In this document: in pieces, positions 49,491 to 61,002 of the stretch
How positions within the stretch are numbered: position 1 is the stretch's first letter
Layout of the letters: each line of letters begins with the position of its first letter
Source of the DNA: Sapria himalayana
Lineage: Eukaryota > Streptophyta > Magnoliopsida > Malpighiales > Rafflesiaceae
Length of the DNA stretch: 64,000 bases
Direction of reading: 5' to 3'
Assembly (NCBI GenBank): GCA_029783825.1
Contig: JAREIK010018588.1
Span: forward strand, 127,501 to 191,500
The notes under the pieces: model-generated
What the model saw: the letters and a program-made list of their open reading frames with translations, nothing else
Databases searched by the model: none
Told to the model about the DNA's origin: nothing
Program-made: the position numbers and the translations under genes

Positions 49491-49492
<2 letters not shown>

Positions 49493-49545
<53 letters not shown>
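49493..49545. repeat. Long TA tract in the right array
   Basis: About 53 bases of uninterrupted (TA)n, the longest in this block. Confidence 0.95.
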
Positions 49546-49547
<2 letters not shown>

Positions 49548-52144
49548 GCCTATCTTTCTATCTATCAATTTGTCAATCTATATATCTCTCAATCTATCTA
49601 TGTGTCTATCAATTTATTTGTATATCTATCTATCTTTCTAACTATTTATCTTTCTATGATTCTATCTGTCAATCTATCAATATGTCTATCTATATATTTG
49701 TCTATCTTTCTATATATCTATCTGTATATCTATCTATATATCTATCTATATATCTATCTATCTGTATGTATGTATGTCAATCTGTCTATGTGTCATTTTT
49801 TCAAATTATCAATCTATTAATCTATTTTTCTCTTTATCAATCTTTTTAAATATATTATCTATCTAGCCATCTATCTGTATTTCTATCTATCTATCTATTT
49901 ATCTATCTGTCTATTTATCTTTCTATTTGTATATCTATTTATAGGCCTATCAACGTATCTACATATTTGTCTATCGATCTATATATGTATATGTCTATCT
50001 GTCTATTTGTTTATATATCTATTTGTCTACCAGTCGATCGGTCTATCTTATTATTTGTCTATTTGTCTATCTTTCTAACTATCTTTATGCCTATGTATAA
50101 ATCTATCAATTAGTCTATGTGTATATGTCTTTATCTGTCTATCTATCAATCTGTTATCTAACTAACTAACTATTAGTCTATTTAATTATTTGTTTATCTG
50201 TCCAACTGTATATCTATCTTTCTGACTATATATAAATCTGTCATTATGTATATATGTCTATGTGTCTATCTATCAATCTATTAATGTTTTAACTATATAT
50301 GTGCTTATCTTTCAATCTACCTATCTCCCTATATGTGTATATGTCTATCAATCTATTTGCCTATCTATCTATCTATATATATATATATCTATCTATATTT
50401 CGGTATGTTTATCTGTCTATTTGATTATATGTCTATTTTAATATTTTTCAAAATGTCTATTTGCCTATTATTTATTTATCTATCTATCTATCATCTATCT
50501 ATTTGTCTGTCTATCTAGCTATCTATCTTTCTATCTATCTATACGTCTTTCTATCAAATTGTCTATTTATCTATTTGTCTATGTGTCTATCTATTTATCT
50601 TTCTCTCTTCTCTCTGTCTATTTATCAATCTGTCAATCTATCAATCTATCAATCTGAATATCTATCTATCTGTGTATCCCTCTATATATCTATATTTCTC
50701 CCTTTCTATCTATATATCTATATATCTATCTATCTATCTATATATTTATCTATCTATCTATCTATATATCTATCTATCTATCTATATATCTATCTATCTA
50801 TCTATTTATTTGTATATCTGTCTATCTATCTATATATCTATCTATCTATTTGTCTATCTATTTATATGTCTATCTATTTATCTGTCTATCTATCTGTCTA
50901 TCTGACTATTTGTCTATTTGTCTATATTTCTATCTATGTTTCTACCTCTTTAAAAATCTGTTAATAACTCTATATGTCTATGTCTCTATCTTTCAATCTT
51001 TCAATCAATCAATCTGTCTATCTATCTATCAATCTGTCTGTCTATCTGTCAAAGTAACTATTTGTTTAACTTTCTATCTTTATATCTATCTTTATGCATA
51101 TATATAAATCTATCAAAAAAACTATATGTCTATGTGTCTATCTATCAATCTAACAATCTGTCTAACTATTTATGTGCTTATCTTTCAATCTATTTATTTC
51201 TCTATGTAATATGTCTATCTGTCTATTTGTTTATCGGTATATCTGTATATCTATCTATTTGTATATCTATCTATCTATCTATCTATCTGTATATATATCT
51301 ATTTGCTTATCTGTCTATCTATATATATGTCAATCTATCTATTTGCTTATCTGTCTATGTGTATATCTTTTTAATCTGTCAATATATTTATTTATCTATC
51401 TATCTATATATCTTTCTATCTGTCTATATGTCTATCTATCTATATATCTATCGATCTACCCATCTATCTGTATATATGTCTATCTATCTATCTTTCTCTT
51501 TGGTCAATCTGACTATCCACTATCATTCGATCTGTCTATCAGTCTATATGTAAATTTCTCAGTTTTTCAATCTATCAATCTATCAATGAGTGAATCTATC
51601 TATATGTTTATCTCTTTATATATATCTTTCTATCTTTATATCTTTCTATCTATCAATTTGTTTGTCTGCCTATCTATCTATTTATCTCTCTATCTATTTA
51701 TATATATATATATATCTTTCTATCAATTTATCTATATATATGTCTATTAATCTATTTGTATATAAGTCTATATGCCTATCTGTGTATCTTCATATCTATC
51801 ATTGTGTCTATCAGTCTATCTATATATCTATCTATCTATCAAGCTTTCTATTTATCTCTTTGCCTATCAGCCTATCTGCTTATCTATCTATGTATCTATC
51901 TTTCTATTGTCTATTTATATATCTATTTATCTATGTATCTATATATGTGCTTATCTACATATTTGATTATCTATCTATATATTAGTCTATCTATAAATCC
52001 AAATGATATGTCTAAATATCTATATGTGTGTCTGCATATCTGTTCATTTGTCTATCTTTTTATTTGTCTATCTATCAATCATTCTATTTATCTATTTGTA
52101 TATCTATCTATATGGATATCTATCTATATTTCTATCTATCTATC

Positions 52145-52175
<31 letters not shown>

Positions 52176-54414
52176 CTATCTATATGTCTATATATATGTC
52201 TATCTATCTATGTATTTGCCTATCTATCAATCTAACAATCTATGTGTCTGTTTGCCTTTGTGTATGTCTATCTATCGGCTTATCTATCTATCTATCTATC
52301 TATCTATCTGTCTATCTGTCTTTTATCTATTGTCTAGCTATCAATTTATATATCTTTAATCTTTATATCTGTCTATCTATTTATCTTTCTATCTTTCTAT
52401 CTTTGTATTTGTCTATCTGTCTATTTGACTAACTGTCTATATGTCTATCTAACTATTTGTTAGTGTGTGTGTGTGTGTGTGTTTGTTTGTATATATTTCT
52501 ATATGTCTATCTGTAATTCTGTCTATTTGTCTATCGATCTATCCATCCATCTATCTATTTGTCTATCTTTCTATCTATTTATCTTTCTATCATCTTTCTA
52601 TAATTTGTCTATCTATTTATCTATCTATCTGTTTGTCTATCAATGTCTCTGTCTATCTATTTATCTATCTATCTATCTTTCTGTATATTTATCTATCTAT
52701 TTGTCTATTTTCTATATAGCTATCATTTTATCTACCTATATACCTATCTGCAAATATGCTTATCTACCTAATTGTCTATCTATTTAACTATCAATCTATA
52801 AATTTGTGTATATGTTTATCTATCTATATATTTATATGTTTATATGTCTATATGTATATTATATTTCTTTTTATCTTCTATCTGTCTATCTATCTTCTAT
52901 CTGTCTATCTATCTATCTATCTATCTATTTAACTCTCTATCTTTCTATTTATTTATCTATATATTTATCTATCTAGATTATATATATCATTCTATCTATA
53001 AATATATCAATCTATCTATCTATCTATCATTTTATCTTTCTGTCTATTTATCTATTTATATACAATGTCAATATGTCTATCTTTCTGTTTGACAATCTGT
53101 CTCTCTGTCTATCTGTCTATATGTATTTGTGTCTCTGTGCCTATGTGTCCATCTATGTATCTACCTATCTATCTATTTGTCTATTTATTTATATGTCTAT
53201 CTATCTTTGTCTATCAGTCTAGCTATGTATATATCTATCTTTATTTCTTTCTATATGTTTATCTGTCTATCTGTCTATTTGTCTATCTATCTATTTGTCT
53301 ATCTATCTATCTCTCTATCTATCTGTCTGTCTATCTCACTTTATGTCAATCTATCTATCTATTTATCTCTCTATTTATCTATCTATCTATTTGTATATCT
53401 ATATTTCTGCCTATTTTCCTATGTCTCTAAATATCTATCTGTATATTATCTATCTTTTTATCTGTCTATTTGCTTATCTATCTATCTTTCTTTCTATCTG
53501 TTGATCGATCTATTTGCCTATCTATCTATCTATCTGCCTATCTATCTATCTATCAGTCTATCTATTTATCTATTTATTTATATATCTATCTTTATATCAA
53601 TCTATATATCTATGTATCTGTATATATGTCTATCTGTCTATCTCTCTATCTGTATATCAATCTATATGTCTATATGGCTATCTATATATATGTATATCTA
53701 TCTATCTATCTCCCAATCTATCTATATGGCTATCTTTCTTTCTTTCTATCTATCTATCTGTTAATCTGTCTATAATTCTATATGTTTATATGTCTATCTA
53801 TAAATCAATCAATTTGTCTAATTTTTTATCTACCTATCTTTTTATCTGTCTATCTCTCTATATGTTTATATATTTCTCTCTATCTGTCTATCTGTCTATA
53901 TGTTTATTTGAATATTTGTCTATCTATCTATCTGTCTATCTATCTATTTGTATATTTGCTTATCTATCAATCAATCAATATGTCTGTCTATATGTCTATC
54001 TATCTATTTGTTTATATGTTTTTCTTTCTATCTAAATATTTATTTATCTATATTATATTTATCTGTCTGTCTGTCTATCTTTCTACCTGTCTATCTATCT
54101 ATTTGTCTATTTGTCTATCTAACTATCTATCTATATGCCCATCTATCTATCTGTTTATTTGTCTATCAGTCTATTTATTATATCTATTTACTTATCTATC
54201 TTTCTATCTATTTATCTTTCTATCTTTCTACCTGCCTATCAATCTATTAGTCTATCTATTTATTTGTTTATATATCTATCTATCTATATATCTATATATC
54301 TATATGACTATCTGTCTATCTACCTATCTGCCTATCTACATATTTGCTTATCTTCCTATCTATCTATCTATCTATTTGTCTATCTATAAATCTGTCTATA
54401 AGTCTATCTATCTA

Positions 54415-54430
54415 AACTACAAAAAAATAT
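54415..54430 (+). mobile_element. CACTA-like transposon terminus abutting the array
   Basis: AACTACAAAAAAATATT resembles the CACTACAAGAAAAA terminus of plant En/Spm (CACTA) elements with the first C changed. The downstream sequence is full of TTAGCGACGGA-type motifs, which are frequent in the subterminal regions of such elements. No convincing partner terminus or transposase was found downstream. A loose match to the opposite end exists near 59,278-59,287 but lacks the inverted subterminal motifs. Confidence 0.5.
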
Positions 54431-54524
54431 TCAGTTATCTAGCGAATTTTAGCTAGGGATCAATCATTAGCTAAATTTCGAGGGATTAGCTAGGTAATAG
54501 CAAGGGATTTATGATTTTTCATTG

Positions 54525-54735
54525 AAATAAAAATTTTGCAATAGATTAGTGATGGAATATTTTTCGTAAATCCCGCTCAAGAAAAGTGGGGAATTTAGCA
54601 ACGGATTAACGATGGATTAGTTACAGAATATTTTCATAAATTCCACTCAAAAAAAGTCAGAAATTTAGTAACAGATTAGTGACGGATTAGTGTGTGAATA
54701 TTTTTGTAAATTCCACTCAAGAAAAGTGGGAAATT
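54525..54735. repeat. About three tandem units of roughly 70 bp
   Basis: Each unit carries AATTTAGYAACRGATTA, a GATTAGTG-type core, TAAATTCCACTCAA and AAAAGTG. The units are imperfect copies. They pass directly into the 50-bp tandem block that shares the TTTAGCGAYGGA core. Confidence 0.8.
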
Positions 54736-54754
54736 TAGCGATAGATTTTTCTTA

Positions 54755-55262
54755 GCTAATAAAATTCTGTATATAGCGATAAATTTAGCAACTGAATTTC
54801 CCTAGCTAATAAATCTAGAATTTAGCGATGGATTTAGCGACGGAATTTCCCTAGCTAATTACATCTGAAATATAGTGACGTATTTCAGTGATGGAATTCC
54901 CTATCTAATTACATTCGGAACATAGCGACGGATTTTTGCGACAGAAAATCTCAATCTAATTACATCGTGAAATATAGTGACGGATTTAGCGATGGAATTT
55001 ATCTAGCTAATTAAATATTGAATATAGCAATGAATTTTAGCGATATAACTTCCCTAACAAATTACATCCTGGATATAGCAATTGATTTTAGTGACTGAAC
55101 TTTCCTAGCTAATTAAATCTGGAATATATCGATGGATTTAGTGACGGAACTTTTCTTAATAATTAAATTAAGAATTTAGCAAAAATTTAGTGATGGAACT
55201 TCCCTAGCTAATTAAATCACGAACATTGGGATGGATTTAGTGACGGAATTTCCCTAGCCAAT
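54755..55262. repeat. About ten tandem units of 50 bp with a TTTAGCGACGGA core
   Basis: The landmark TTCCCTAGCTAATTA (with variants) recurs at about 54,801, 54,850, 54,899, 54,951, 55,001, 55,051, 55,102, 55,152, 55,202 and 55,250, giving a regular 50-bp period. Each unit also has an ATTTAGYGAYGGA motif. The block looks like the subterminal repeat region of a CACTA element whose terminus is at 54,415. The steady spacing suggests expansion by unequal exchange. Confidence 0.88.
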
Positions 55263-57960
55263 ATTTAATTATTTAATTTTTTAAAAAATTATTATTAGTT
55301 TTAAAATTTTATTTAATTTTGTTTATTAAATGTATGTTAATGGTCTATAGATAAGCGATCCTTAAAAGATACATTCTCCTCGCAAAATTATAAAAAAATG
55401 ATATTATAAATATATAATTTAAAACTTATAAAAATACAAAAAACAAATATATTAATAAGGACTAGAATAACTATTTCTATGATGTATTAATTTTTAAAAA
55501 AATTATACAAAAAATTTTTCTAAATTTTTTAATTAAGAAACTTAATAATTTATATTAAAGTAACATTAACTATTTAATTTAATAAGTATAATAATTTTTT
55601 CCAATATTTTAAAAATTAAATTAACATACATTAAAATTTCTACTAATATAAATGTAAAATAATTCATTATATGATAAAATAGAAATTATTTTCAAAATTA
55701 TTTGAATTAATGAATAAACTAGTAAATATTAATAGTATTATAAGTATAAATAAAATTTATGATTATAGGAAACTTTTTAAAAAATAATTAATACAATATT
55801 TGAAAATCTTTAATTATTATAAAATTTTAATTTTTTTTATTAAATTTAAAAGAAAATAAATTATAATTTAAAAATAAATACAAAGATGTTTGCCCCTACT
55901 ACAATTTATAAGAATTGAACAATTGAGTAATTTTTTTACTATTAGCTTTTAATATTCAGTCTTTATTAAAAAAAATATAACTTTTTAAATTATCTTCACT
56001 TTAAGTAATTTTTAGAATTTTAAAAATTATAAATGTTATCAAATAATATGAAATTTTATGCCTTTAAAATTATTTCATATTATCTACATAAAAATTAATA
56101 TGGATTCTTAAAAATTTATAACCATAAAATATATATATTTATATATTTTTTTAACATAAAGAATGTTTTAAAACACTTAGGAGTGTGGCTAAAAGACCAA
56201 TCATCTTTTCATGTGTGTCTTGCTATATGAAGTTTATAAATTTTGTAGCCATTTGATTTTTTTTTTCTAATTATAAAGCTAATCATCAATTATTTGAAGT
56301 TGTTTATATATTTATTGTTTAATTAATTTTATAAAAAAAATTTGCAAGGTGTTTGTTTTTCATGTGTACCTTGCTACACACACATGAACTTTGTTGAGAA
56401 TATTTTGATAATAAATTAAAAACGGAGTCTTTATGTAATTTAATTATATATTATTTATTTAGCTATCTATACATATATGTAAATCTATATATATGTAATA
56501 AATATAGATGTATAGAAACATATAACTATATGTAAATCCCAAAAATAATTAAAAATTGAGTCTTTATTTATACCAAATGAATTGAAAAAAATGAGTCTTT
56601 AGGTAAATATATATAAATATTAGAAAAAATATCAGAAAGAAATTTATCATCAATTCAACTCTAACATATATGTATAAATATATGAATTGAAAAATGAATC
56701 ATTATGTAAATATAATTATTTATTGTTTATTTAGTTATATATAGTTGATTTTTTATACATATATTTATAAAAAATGAAGTTGACAAATATATGGATTTCA
56801 ACTCTAACATACACCTAAGAGCATCTCCAAGAGGCTCGGTGCCCGCTTCCGTTTAGTTAATTTTAAAAGTTAAACTTAAAAATCAACTCTTTTTGCATTA
56901 AAAAATCTATTTCCCAATCTGTAGTTTATCTCGCTTTATCTATAAACCCTCATCGGACTACAACTCCAATGGGCTTGAATTCTTTGGGGGGCCTATGGAA
57001 GACAACTACTCTCTCTGCAATGCTCATGGAAGTGATGCCGATCAGGAAGAAATTTATCAGAATGTGTGTGCCTTTTACCTATAAGTCATTCCATTAATTT
57101 GATTCTTATCATGTAATGCAATTCAGATATAACTCATGTGATTGTTCAACAATAATCATACGCGACACACAACTATGCGCATGTATCTTTCCATGCTAGC
57201 TTATGTGATTACATCTTCATCTCTCTCATCAGTTTGAAGAACTCTAGTAGGGTATCAAACGAAAAGTATGCCCTATTGCTTCATTTCTGGAAGGTTTTTA
57301 TTTTTTTGACATGAGAGATATGTTTAGGTGTAGGGAATTATGAAAATAATTATGCACCAATGTGATATACTAAACAGCAAACAGCTTGCTTACTGTTTGT
57401 ATGAATCATATAAATAGAAAATTAAGCCAGCTCATACATCTTCGTCTCATACCTAACCACACATATTAGCTTGTATGTGCTTTATAAATTATTATGTCTT
57501 TACTCTTCTAATAATACCATTGAAGTACTTAATATTAAAAAGGTTTTCACACATAGATCATGACAAATAGGCTATATCCTAATGCTCAGTAATACTTCCC
57601 CACCAAAAGTTTACGTCCCGGATGAATAAAAAAATTACCATGAGAATCTTGAGGTTTACTATGACCCCTAAGTTCTCAATTTGTCTCTTTACCAAACATA
57701 GCCAAGACACCTTTGCTAAAAGTTCATGTTAAAAAACAAATCTTTTTGTTATAATTAAGCACTAAAACATCAAAATCCAGTTTATATTTTATTATTTTTA
57801 ATCTATTTGGATACTTTAGGTTCACAAATGGAAACAAAAGATAATTTTTTATAAGTTTTTAAACCTCTATACTATGTGCTTATTGCATGCCATGACACAA
57901 TATGTCTATATATTGTATACACATACATTATATATAATGTTTATATATATGCACGCACAC
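55263..57960. other. AT-rich intergenic DNA, no gene seen
   Basis: Very AT-rich with homopolymer runs. No open frame of note or known motif was found. Around 56,817 AGAGCATCTCCAAGAGGCTC resembles the ends of some plant non-autonomous elements, but no matching other end was found. Bases 56,930-57,060 are less AT-rich and might be a small insertion of unknown origin. Confidence 0.5.
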
Positions 57961-57979
57961 TGTATTCATATAGATATAT

Positions 57980-58016
<37 letters not shown>

Positions 58017-58086
58017 GTATATATAAATTATATATATAAATAAATAAGCACACACAAACATAATATATATAGATATACACATGCAC

Positions 58087-58155
<69 letters not shown>

Positions 58156-58165
58156 GTATGTATAT
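57980..58165. repeat. Compound GT/TA/TGTA microsatellites
   Basis: (GT)n at 57,980-57,996 runs into (TA)n to about 58,015. A longer (TA)n at 58,090-58,142 runs into (TGTA)n to about 58,162. Further TACA/TA/TTTA runs follow at 58,356-58,406. Confidence 0.92.
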
Positions 58166-58210
58166 AGTATATATAGTATATATATGATTTATTTATATGT
58201 ATAATATAAA

Positions 58211-58351
58211 GATAAGAAAATAAAAATTAAATAATATTTTTGATTTTTATAAAAAATGCAATTTGGATTCCTATTTAATCTGACCCATAGTATATATTTA
58301 TATACATATACTTACCACATATATATTGTATATAAACAAAATGTAGATAAA

Positions 58352-58382
<31 letters not shown>

Positions 58383-58492
58383 TATATATATTTATTTATT
58401 TATTTATATAAAATTAAAAATAAGAAATATAAATTAAAAAATATTTTTGATTTTTATAAAATGCAAGTTGGATTCTTATCTAATCTAACCCA
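58211..58492. repeat. Pair of diverged direct repeats of about 80 bp
   Basis: TATTTTTGATTTTTATAAAA followed by ATGCAAKTTGGATTCYTAT and an AATCTRACCCAT motif occurs at about 58,211-58,290 and again at about 58,410-58,490, separated by microsatellites. This may be a small duplicated segment or the remains of a MITE pair. Confidence 0.8.
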
Positions 58493-59066
58493 TTACCCAT
58501 AGTCTTTCTTTTATATATTTTTTTAAAAGAGGGTTGCCGATTTTTTTTATATATACATACATACATGAATACATACATACATATATATTACGACAAATGA
58601 TAGAATCAAGTTGATTATTTTCAATACACCAAGATATTATTATTTTTTCACTCTGTTGTATGAAATATCAATTTTTTCTTAATTTTAAAAACAAATATAA
58701 TATTTATTTGGGATACATAAACATAATTTTTTTATATATTAGTTGTGACACAATATTATTAGTACGAGTATCTTATCTTCTTTGAACCCATACCCTCAAA
58801 ATTTATAAATGAGCCAAAAGATGATATGAACTAGGTTTGAGTGGGACAAAAAAAATTATTAAACTTAGTACCACTAAACATTAATTATTCATTTTCTCAA
58901 ACCAAGTATATTTTTTCCATTTATTATTACACAAATGATTTGTTAACATTTGCACTTCATATATATATTTTAAAAAATATTCTCTTTTTAAAATACAACT
59001 CTTACAAAATGTATATGAACTTTATATTCATATTTACACATAATTACCCCTTAAATCTATGAGAAT

Positions 59067-59097
<31 letters not shown>

Positions 59098-59990
59098 GCA
59101 TGCATGGAAGTCAGCATATATATATCCATATTTCCTTCCATCAAAACATCTACCTAAGTGAATTGAGTTTTATTTTCAAGTTGCAAAACTTTCATAAGAA
59201 ACACATGCACGCGCACGTGCACACACACGCACACAAAAACACTTATACACAACAAGTGGATGTGAAGAATTGTTTTTTTTCTTTGTAGTAAAAAAAGATG
59301 ACATAAAAAGAACCTAATTTTTTAATAGCACTTTTTCAATATTTTTGTTGAGGAAGAATTGAGGGAGAAGTTTTAGAAGAACAAGAAAAAATAGAAAAAA
59401 TAGAAAAAATAGAAAAAAAATAAAAAAAAAACAAAAAAAAAAATTTACAATGTAATAAAGATAATCTAATATCATTTAAATTTATGGAACACATTAATAT
59501 CAATGATGAAAATTATAACATATGGTTGATAAACAAATCTGTTAAAGTTATAACACATGTTAAAATCACCGTGCTAAGTTCTAAGTGCTAACAATGTCTG
59601 GTCTGTCATCCGTGGGAACTAGTGGGCTATGAATCAAAGAAGTCCTCCGGGACAAAAAAATTCCAATCCAAAGGCCTGAAACACGTGATGATGATCATCA
59701 CAATGACCTCTTCTTCTTTTTGGCAAATATATCATATCGAGTGATTAAATGTATTTTAAACTTCATTTTCTCTCTTTAATCTCTCTCTTCTGCTTCCAAA
59801 ATTATTGAATCTAAAAAAATTATGATTTTATCTCCTAACTAGAAAGTATTCACGATTTAACTATTATTATTTAGAATAACAATGAATGAACTAATGTAAC
59901 AATTTCAAAACATTAACAATTTTAAAATCACAAGTTAATTAAAATTCAAAATAAAAAAAATTTAATTATTTAAAACTTTAAAATCTTCTA
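58493..59990. other. AT-rich intergenic DNA with CA and A-rich tracts, no gene seen
   Basis: (CA)n lies at 59,067-59,094, a mixed CA/CG alternating purine-pyrimidine stretch at about 59,205-59,237, and A-rich GAAAAAATA repeats at 59,384-59,445. Open frames of 73 and 62 codons (58,841 and 59,100) look like chance. Bases 59,590-59,720 are less AT-rich and hold a CACGTG-type word, but no gene is recognised. Confidence 0.5.
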
Positions 59991-59999
59991 TCTTCTGTG

Positions 60000-60143
60000 C
60001 ATCATTGCCGATCAGGACAGTCGGGCATGGCAGTGCACTTTGCCATGCTCAACGTGCCTTGCTGGGCTGGTTGACAATGCTACCATGCCGTGTTGTGAAA
60101 AAATGAGTAATGCTACCATGGATGACCTATTTAACATCTCTTG
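60000..60143. mobile_element. Fragment resembling the right end of a hAT-like element
   Basis: GC-richer sequence with GGCATGG and CATGCCGTG motifs ends in GACCTATTTAACATCTC. That resembles the right terminus of the MITE at 60,363-60,835 (TACCTATTTGACACCCTTA). No left end or target duplication was found. Confidence 0.4.
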
Positions 60144-60159
60144 TCTTAATCAAATGTAG

Positions 60160-60362
60160 GCTATTCTAGAATAAACCCAAGTTAGCTTGGAAAGAATGCG
60201 AGCTAGCCTAGAACAAATCTAGGCTAGCATGGAACGCAAGCATGGAATGAATCTGAGTTAACCTAGAATGACCTGAGCTAGCCTAGAATGATCTCATGCT
60301 ATCAATGAATGATGTCGAGCTGGCCTAGAATGAATCCAAGCTAGCTTGGAATGAATCCGAGC
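60160..60362. repeat. Degenerate 21-bp tandem repeat, left part
   Basis: About nine units of the type AGAATGAATCCRAGCTAGCCT, with point changes and small indels. The array is interrupted by a hAT-like MITE and continues at 60,836. The unit holds the self-complementary word AGCTAGCT in some copies. Confidence 0.88.
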
Positions 60363-60835
60363 TAGAAGTGTGAAGTAGGCCATGTCGTGCTGGCACGACC
60401 TGCTTTTTCTCAGCACGGCCTTGCCATGCACGGCATGGTTAAAATCCCATGTCGTGCCAGGCATCGTTTAAATCCCATGTCGTGCCAGGCATAGCAGCCT
60501 GATAGGCATGACAAAGTGCACAGTCATGCTCACCATGCTGAATGACAAAGAGAGGAAAACCAGTAAAAAAATCGATCATGTGGCCAAATGTTTTTTAAAA
60601 AATAGACCAGCCCGTGATTGGGTGGTCAAATTTTAAATAAAATAAAATAAAACTGCCCATAAAGGTTTGCCATTCTGTTGGCCCACCACGAAGCACGACT
60701 CATGCTGGCCCAGCATTCTACAAACTGTGCCATGGGGTGGCTCAGCCCGAGGCACGGTTCTAGACCATGTCATGCCGGGCGAGGCACTATTAATATGGGT
60801 CATGCTCGGGCCACCCTACCTATTTGACACCCTTA
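60363..60835. mobile_element. Non-autonomous hAT-like MITE, 473 bp
   Basis: The left end TAGAAGTGTGAAGTAGGCC and the right end, read as reverse complement, TAAGGGTGTCAAATAGGT resemble the 3.85-kb hAT terminus TAGAGGTGTCAAACGGGCC. The interior is rich in GGCACG/CATGCC motifs as in that element. Flanks ATCCGAGC (60,355-60,362) and TTCCAAGC (60,836-60,843) match in six of eight positions. The target is a 21-bp tandem repeat, so this match is weaker evidence than usual. There is no coding capacity. Confidence 0.75.
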
Positions 60836-61002
60836 TTCCAAGCTAGCCTAGAATGAACTTGGGCTAATCTAGAATGAACCTGAACCAAATCAAAATGAAT
60901 CAGGCTAGCCTATAATGAACCCGAACTAGTCTAGAACGAATTCATGCAGTCATGCAAGCCTAAAATGAATACATGCTATATTGGAAAGAATTTAGGTTAG
61001 CT
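60836..61002. repeat. Degenerate 21-bp tandem repeat, right part
   Basis: About seven further units of the AGAATGAACYTGRGCTARYCT type continue the left part after the MITE, ending with TTAGGTTAGCTT. Confidence 0.87.

Larger units (their letters stand above)
40321..54414. repeat. Giant degenerate TCTA/GATA tetranucleotide array, right block (14.1 kb)
   Basis: This is the continuation of the left block in the same orientation after the copia insertion. Plus-strand pseudo-frames reach 380 codons (41,030-42,172) and consist of Tyr, Leu, Ser, Ile with Val, Cys and Phe. They lack any domain and overlap one another in all three frames, so they are rejected as genes. Rare words (CGTCCGG at 46,432 and 46,605, GTGCTTATC, GAATATTTTATGAATTG) expose internal duplications. 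The block ends abruptly at about 54,414 against a CACTA-like terminus. Confidence 0.98.

Noticed and set aside
18421..54414. CRISPR array
   Set aside because: The repeats are contiguous tetramers without unique spacers, and the context is a plant nuclear genome.
56810..57010. MITE beginning AGAGCATCTCCAAGAGG
   Set aside because: Only one end resembles known elements. No inverted partner or target duplication was found.
59271..59290. TTTTTTTTCTTTGTAGTA as the other CACTA end for 54,415
   Set aside because: It fits a CACTA right terminus loosely, but no inverted TTTAGCGACGGA subterminal motifs or transposase lie nearby, and an AT-rich region yields such matches by chance.
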